Origin: Campylobacter sp.
Lineage (GTDB): Bacteria; Campylobacterota; Campylobacteria; Campylobacterales; Campylobacteraceae
Direction of reading: 5' to 3'
Length of the DNA: 27,411 bases
Assembly (NCBI RefSeq): GCF_020024835.1
Contig: NZ_JAHHTD010000018.1
Span: 1-27,411, forward strand
The notes below the pieces were generated by a model, which was not told the origin of the DNA, searched no databases, and worked only from the letters and a program-made list of their open reading frames with translations. The translations under genes were made by a program, and so were the position numbers. Positions 23,168 through 27,411 of the stretch are shown here, one piece after another; position 1 is the first letter of the stretch; each line of letters opens with the position of its first letter.

Positions 23168-24646
23168 TTAAAATAAAGCCTCATCCATTTCTTTTGGAAT
23201 TGGCAAACCTAAGATTTTAAGCACACTAGAAGCAATATTACTAAGACCTTTGTTTTCTTTTAATTTGCTCACACCATTTGCTTCTATGAAAGCAAATACA
23301 TCAAAAGTAGTATGATTGGTAAGGATATTTTTATTTTCATCTTTCATTTCTTCACAATTACCATGATCAGAAGTTATAATGAAAGCGTAATTATGCTCTC
23401 TAGCAACTTTAATTACTTTTCCTAAGCACATATCAACACTCTCTACTGCTTTAATAGCTGCTTGAAAATTTCCTGTATGACCTACCATATCGCCATTTGC
23501 AAAATTTACAACAATAAAATCTATGCCATTTTCAATACCCTTAATAACTTCATCGCCCACTTTCTCTATGCTCATTTGAGGTTTTTCATCATAAGTTTTG
23601 ACTTTTGGACTTGGAATTAAAACACGAGTTTCATTAACCTCCAACTCCTCTTTACCTCCATTGAAAAAAAAAGTTACGTGAGCATATTTTTCCGTTTCAG
23701 CAGTATGAAGCTGCGTTAAATTTGCCCTTGCTATCATCGTAGCTAAAGTATTTTTTAATTCTTCTTTTTCAAATATCACAGGTAAATTAAAATTCTCATC
23801 ATACAAACTCATAGTGATTGCATTTTTAAAAATATATTCTCTTTTAAATTCACTAAAATTTTCTTGAGTTAATGCTTGAACTAATTGACGCATTCTATCA
23901 TTTCTAAAATTAATAAAAATTATCCCATCATCTGGTTTGATCCCATCAAATGTAGGATTAATCACAGGAGTTAAAAATTCATCGGTAATATCTTTATCAT
24001 AATTTTCTTGTATAAATTTTAAAAAATTGTTACTTACTTGAGCTTTAGCTAGCAATGCATCATAATACATTTTAACTCTTTCATAACGCCCATCTCTATC
24101 CATAGCATAAAATCTACCAGATAAAGAAGCTAAACATATATCCTCATTTTCACAAAAATTATAAAGTTTTGTAATAAATTTTAAACCAGATTTTGGAGAA
24201 CAATCTCTACCATCACTAATAGCGTGAGCAAATACTTCTTTATTTTCTTGCTTACAAATTTTTAAAAGAGCATTAAAATGTGTATGCATAGAATGCACAC
24301 CTCCATCGCTATAAAGACCTATAATATGCACTCTTTTACATTTTTTTAAAAGATTTTTTAAAACTTTATTTTCTCTTAAAGTATCATTTTCAATGGCTTG
24401 ATTAATTTTTACTAAATTTTGATAAATCACACGACCACTACCTATACACATATGCCCTACTTCACTATTTCCCATTTGTCCTTCAGGTAAACCAACAGCT
24501 AAACCACTTGTTTTAATTAAAACATTTGGAGTATTTTTAAAAAGCTCATCATATGTTGGCTTTTTAGCATGAAAAAATGCGTTAAATTCTTGATTTTGAT
24601 TATATCCTATACCATCTGTTATTATTAAAACACATTTTTGACTCAT
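23168..24646 (-). CDS. gpmI: 2,3-bisphosphoglycerate-independent phosphoglycerate mutase
   Basis: Interconverts 3- and 2-phosphoglycerate, used mainly for gluconeogenesis in Campylobacter. The alkaline-phosphatase-fold enzyme has metal ligands D11 (ITDGIG) and the phospho-serine S61 (QMGNSEVGH), with ISDGRD, FINFRNDRMRQL and SDHGNCEEM further on. 492 residues from the chosen ATG, the C. jejuni length as I recall. The frame opens two codons earlier at GTG, which overlaps the purine-rich ribosome site AAGAG and is rejected. It is the first gene of a gpmI-fabG pair, divergent from mraY. Confidence 0.95.
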   Translation of the reverse strand: MSQKCVLIITDGIGYNQNQEFNAFFHAKKPTYDELFKNTPNVLIKTSGLAVGLPEGQMGNSEVGHMCIGSGRVIYQNLVKINQAIENDTLRENKVLKNLLKKCKRVHIIGLYSDGGVHSMHTHFNALLKICKQENKEVFAHAISDGRDCSPKSGLKFITKLYNFCENEDICLASLSGRFYAMDRDGRYERVKMYYDALLAKAQVSNNFLKFIQENYDKDITDEFLTPVINPTFDGIKPDDGIIFINFRNDRMRQLVQALTQENFSEFKREYIFKNAITMSLYDENFNLPVIFEKEELKNTLATMIARANLTQLHTAETEKYAHVTFFFNGGKEELEVNETRVLIPSPKVKTYDEKPQMSIEKVGDEVIKGIENGIDFIVVNFANGDMVGHTGNFQAAIKAVESVDMCLGKVIKVAREHNYAFIITSDHGNCEEMKDENKNILTNHTTFDVFAFIEANGVSKLKENKGLSNIASSVLKILGLPIPKEMDEALF

Positions 24647-24660
24647 TTTCACTCTTTTTT

Positions 24661-24666
24661 TATAAT
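24661..24666 (+). promoter_or_regulatory. Probable -10 box for mraY-murD
   Basis: TATAAT after a run of seven T on the plus strand, 58 bases before the mraY start, in the region shared with gpmI. TAAAAT at 24685-24690 is an alternative. For gpmI, AT-rich matches on the opposite strand are too many to choose between. Confidence 0.35.
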
Positions 24667-24724
24667 TTATTTATATGATTTTACTAAAATTATGCTTTCA
24701 AAAACAAATACAAGGTTAAAAATT

Positions 24725-25783
24725 TTGCTTTATCTTACAAATTATACTGATTATATGTTTTTTTCTTACATAAGTGTGCGAGCTGGATTTGCTTTTTTTA
24801 TCGCATTATTTTTAAGTTTATATTTTATGCCACGATTTATTAAATGGGCACAAAATAAAAAAGCTAGCCAACCAATTTATGAGTATGCTCCACAATCTCA
24901 TCAAGTAAAATGCCATACCCCGACTATGGGAGGATTAATTTTTATATTTGCTACCATTATTGCAAGTGTTATATGTGCTGATTTAAGTAATTTTTATGTG
25001 ATAATAGGCATATTATGCTTGGTTTTATTTTGCGGGATAGGTTTGGTTGATGATTTGGGTAAAATCTTAAAGAAAGATAATCACGCAGGACTTAGCCCTA
25101 AGATAAAATTACTTAGTCAATTTAGCGCTGCTTTTATTTGTATAATTTTGCTTTACATAATGGGTGTAAATACTGAATTTTATTTACCATTTTATAAACA
25201 CGCTTTATTTGATGGTGGCATTTTTATGTTAGCCTTATGGATCTTAGTCTTAATATCAAGCTCAAATGCTGTAAATTTAACAGATGGATTAGATGGACTT
25301 GCAACGGTTCCTTCAATATTTTCACTTTTAAGCCTTGGAGTATTTTTATACTTAAGTGGCAATATCATTTATAGTTCTTATTTATTTTTACCAAGAATTC
25401 AAGGATTAGGAGAACTTGTAATAGTAAATGCTGCTTTGATCGGTTCTTTAATGGGATTTTTATGGTATAACTGCTATCCTGCACAAGTTTTTATGGGCGA
25501 TAGCGGAAGTTTAAGCATAGGTGCTTTTTTAGGCTATCTTGGCATAGTAAGTAAAAATGAAATTTTACTCTTATTAATCGGTTTTGTCTTTGTTTTAGAA
25601 ACAATTTCAGTAATCTTGCAAGTAGGAAGTTTTAAAATTTTTAATAAAAGGGTATTTAAAATGGCACCAATTCATCATCATTTTGAGAAAATAGGTTGGG
25701 TAGAAAATAAAATTATAGTCCGTTTTTGGATGATAGCATTGCTTGTAAATATCATTGCGTTAATTAGTATAAAGTTAAGATAA
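24725..25783 (+). CDS. mraY: Phospho-N-acetylmuramoyl-pentapeptide transferase MraY
   Basis: Makes lipid I by moving phospho-MurNAc-pentapeptide to undecaprenyl phosphate on the inner membrane. About ten membrane segments; conserved motifs are HTPTMGGL, GLVDDLGK, NAVNLTDGLDGLA, VFMGDSGSLS and APIHHHFEK. I choose a TTG start: an AAGG site lies nine bases upstream and the resulting N-terminus (MLYLTNYTDYMFFSYIS) aligns in length with C. jejuni MraY as I remember it. The nearest in-frame ATG (24692) has no ribosome site and would add 11 residues. The stop overlaps the murD ATG by one base. Confidence 0.94.
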   Translation: MLYLTNYTDYMFFSYISVRAGFAFFIALFLSLYFMPRFIKWAQNKKASQPIYEYAPQSHQVKCHTPTMGGLIFIFATIIASVICADLSNFYVIIGILCLVLFCGIGLVDDLGKILKKDNHAGLSPKIKLLSQFSAAFICIILLYIMGVNTEFYLPFYKHALFDGGIFMLALWILVLISSSNAVNLTDGLDGLATVPSIFSLLSLGVFLYLSGNIIYSSYLFLPRIQGLGELVIVNAALIGSLMGFLWYNCYPAQVFMGDSGSLSIGAFLGYLGIVSKNEILLLLIGFVFVLETISVILQVGSFKIFNKRVFKMAPIHHHFEKIGWVENKIIVRFWMIALLVNIIALISIKLR

Positions 25784-26982
25784 TGAAAATTTCACTTTTT
25801 GGGTATGGAAAAACCACTAAAGCTTTTGCACAACGCTTTAAAAATTGTAATATTTACGATGATAGTTTTAAAAATATCACAAAAGATGAATTTAATAATA
25901 CTTTTTTACCTCCATATGAATTTAATCCTAGCAAAAGCACGCTAGAAATACCAAGCCCTGGATTTCCCAACGATCATTTTCTAATAAAAAATGCAAAAAA
26001 TTTAATCAGTGAATATGACTTTTTTTATGATGCTATGCCAAAAAGTGTATGGATAAGTGGCACAAATGGCAAAACAACTACTACTCAAATGACTCATCAT
26101 TTATTAAAATATATCAATGCACAAATGGGTGCAAACATAGGAATACCTTTAGCAAATTTAGATGCAAATGCAAATTTATGGATACTAGAAAGCTCTTCTT
26201 TCTCGCTTTTTTATACTAAGGTTGCAAAACCTGAAATTTATGCGCTCTTACCTATAAGTCCTGATCATCTCTCATGGCATAAAAATTTTAAAGAATACGA
26301 AGAAGCTAAATTAAAAGTATTAAAACGAATGAATGAAAATGATGTTGCAATATTACCTAAAAAATATGAAACTTATCCTTGTGCAGCTCATATTATAAGC
26401 TACTTTGATGAATACGAACTTGCCCACAAAATGGAGATTGACATAGAAAAAATAAATTTTAAAACACCTTTTTTACTTGATGCAATAATGGCATTAAGTA
26501 TTGAAAAAATTATATTAGATCGATGTTCTTATGATCTTTTAAACGAATTTAAAATCGAAAAAGATAAATTAGAAGAATTAAATGACCATAAAAATAGACT
26601 ATGGGTAAATGATACCAAAGCTACAAATTTAGATGCGAGTTTAGCGGCATTAAAACGCTACAAAGAAAAATCAATTCATCTTATTATAGGTGGAGATGAT
26701 AAAGGAGTAGATCTTAGTGATTTATTTAATTTTATGACAACACTAAATATAAAACTTTATGCCATAGGTTCTAATACAGATAAAATTTTAACATTAGCAA
26801 AAAAAGCAAATATACAAGCGTATTCTTGCAAATTTTTAGATGTTGCAGTAAATAAAATAAATGAGAATTTAAAAATTGGTGAAATTGCTCTTTTAAGTCC
26901 AGCTTGTGCTAGTTTGGACCAATTTAAATCCTATCAAGAAAGAGGAGAAAAATTTAAAAAATATATAGCAAATTTAACTTAA
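25783..26982 (+). CDS. murD: UDP-N-acetylmuramoylalanine--D-glutamate ligase MurD
   Basis: Adds D-Glu to UDP-MurNAc-L-Ala in the cytoplasm. The Mur ligase ATP loop GTNGKTT is at residues 93-99; LESSSFSL, NDTKATNLDASLAAL and IIGGDDKGVDLS follow in the central and C-terminal domains. At 399 residues it is shorter than the 438-residue E. coli enzyme, mostly in the N-terminal domain, as usual for Campylobacter. TAATG overlap with mraY indicates coupled translation. Its stop codon shares the palindrome TTAA with the stop of the converging LysR gene. Confidence 0.95.
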   Translation: MKISLFGYGKTTKAFAQRFKNCNIYDDSFKNITKDEFNNTFLPPYEFNPSKSTLEIPSPGFPNDHFLIKNAKNLISEYDFFYDAMPKSVWISGTNGKTTTTQMTHHLLKYINAQMGANIGIPLANLDANANLWILESSSFSLFYTKVAKPEIYALLPISPDHLSWHKNFKEYEEAKLKVLKRMNENDVAILPKKYETYPCAAHIISYFDEYELAHKMEIDIEKINFKTPFLLDAIMALSIEKIILDRCSYDLLNEFKIEKDKLEELNDHKNRLWVNDTKATNLDASLAALKRYKEKSIHLIIGGDDKGVDLSDLFNFMTTLNIKLYAIGSNTDKILTLAKKANIQAYSCKFLDVAVNKINENLKIGEIALLSPACASLDQFKSYQERGEKFKKYIANLT

Positions 26983-27411
26983 AATTCTCTTTGAATCTGT
27001 TTGATTAAAAATTCACAAAAATTTATAAATTTCTTGTTTGGTTCCTTGCTTTTATGATAAATCACAAACAATTCTCTTGAAATTTTAAAATTTTTTAATC
27101 TTATTTGAAATAATTTTTTATTTTCTAGTTCTTCTTTTACGCTAAATTTTGGTAAAACAGCTAAAAAATTTCCTTTTTTTACAAGTTCTTTTATCATAGC
27201 TGTAGAATTTAATTCATATATTAATTTTAAATCAACACCTTTTGGAAGAGCATTTAAAAATACTTCTCTAGCTCCAGAACCTTTTTCTCTACTAAGCCAT
27301 TTAAAATTTTTTAATTCATCTATAAAAAAATCTTTATTAAAATAATTTTTACTAACAACGATTAATTCATCATCACAAATTTTAATTTTTCGAAGATCTT
27401 TGTCTTTACAT
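26979..27411 (-). CDS. LysR-type regulator, C-terminal part (5' end beyond window)
   Basis: The minus-strand frame is open from the right edge to the TAA at 26981-26979 (144 codons). The only in-frame ATG inside gives 72 residues, but coding clearly continues upstream of it. The sequence is the second half of a LysR substrate-binding domain: ELIVVSK strand, WLSREKGSGAREVF segment, KELVKKGNFLAVLPKFSV hinge, then a C-terminal ELFVIYHKSKE strand and helix. The DNA-binding domain lies outside. Target genes cannot be told. It ends tail to tail with murD, with a four-base overlap. Confidence 0.85.
   Translation of the reverse strand, partial: CKDKDLRKIKICDDELIVVSKNYFNKDFFIDELKNFKWLSREKGSGAREVFLNALPKGVDLKLIYELNSTAMIKELVKKGNFLAVLPKFSVKEELENKKLFQIRLKNFKISRELFVIYHKSKEPNKKFINFCEFLIKQIQREF

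Noticed and set aside
23664..23672. A9 tract in gpmI as a phase-variable switch
   Set aside because: gpmI is expected to be essential, so switching is unlikely; it serves as a caution against over-reading A9 tracts elsewhere in the window.
1..27411. CRISPR array, insertion sequence, prophage or G-tract contingency loci
   Set aside because: I found no regularly spaced repeats, transposase or phage genes, and no run of G or C longer than about four.

Overview
The window is AT-rich and densely coded. It reads as chromosome from a Campylobacter species, most likely of the C. lari group. The evidence is a Kps capsule-export operon, and KatA, MraY, GpmI, FabG, FabF and FliL that closely resemble the C. 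jejuni proteins as I remember them. Signals are Campylobacter-like: AAGGA-type ribosome sites, TATAAT or TGnTAnAAT -10 boxes, and mostly no -35. No insertion sequence, phage gene or CRISPR array is visible. Species assignment and all C. jejuni comparisons are from memory.

Layout. (1) Positions 1-6501, minus strand: capsule operon kpsM-kpsT-kpsE-kpsD-kpsF followed by a two-domain glycosyltransferase that runs off the left edge. (2) 6578-7447: a divergent DUF455 ferritin-like gene, tail to tail with tRNA-Phe(GAA); their 3' ends overlap. (3) 7505-9928, minus: fatty-acid operon acpP-fabF-accA. (4) 10064-15760, minus: a tightly packed five-gene catabolic operon (RidA family, DcuC-type carrier, PLP cystathionine beta-lyase-like enzyme, fumarase-superfamily lyase, MmgE/PrpD protein) with its own strong promoter and terminator, divergent from a YheO/DauR-type regulator. 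(5) 16591-17187: about 600 bases with no convincing gene. (6) 17188-20603, minus: argH, then ankyrin protein and catalase katA, divergent from a second YheO/DauR-type regulator. (7) 21496-22386, plus: fliL-acpS. (8) 22410-24646, minus: gpmI-fabG. (9) 24725-26982, plus: mraY-murD, tail to tail with a LysR-type regulator cut by the right edge.

Functional links. The capsule block exports a polysaccharide across both membranes and supplies arabinose-5-phosphate for Kdo. AcpP, FabF, AccA, FabG and AcpS are steps of one pathway, fatty-acid synthesis, and AcpS activates AcpP. KatA and the ankyrin protein form an oxidative-stress pair. The most interesting block is region 4. Its enzymes fit breakdown of a fumarate adduct such as S-(2-succino)cysteine or another N- or S-succinyl amino acid: uptake by the carrier, stereo-inversion by the MmgE/PrpD protein, elimination of fumarate by the lyase, then beta-elimination by the PLP enzyme with RidA clearing the enamine. 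From memory, parts of this locus are pseudogenes in C. jejuni NCTC 11168; here every frame is open. The two regulators are paralogues, and their promoter regions carry marked inverted repeats.
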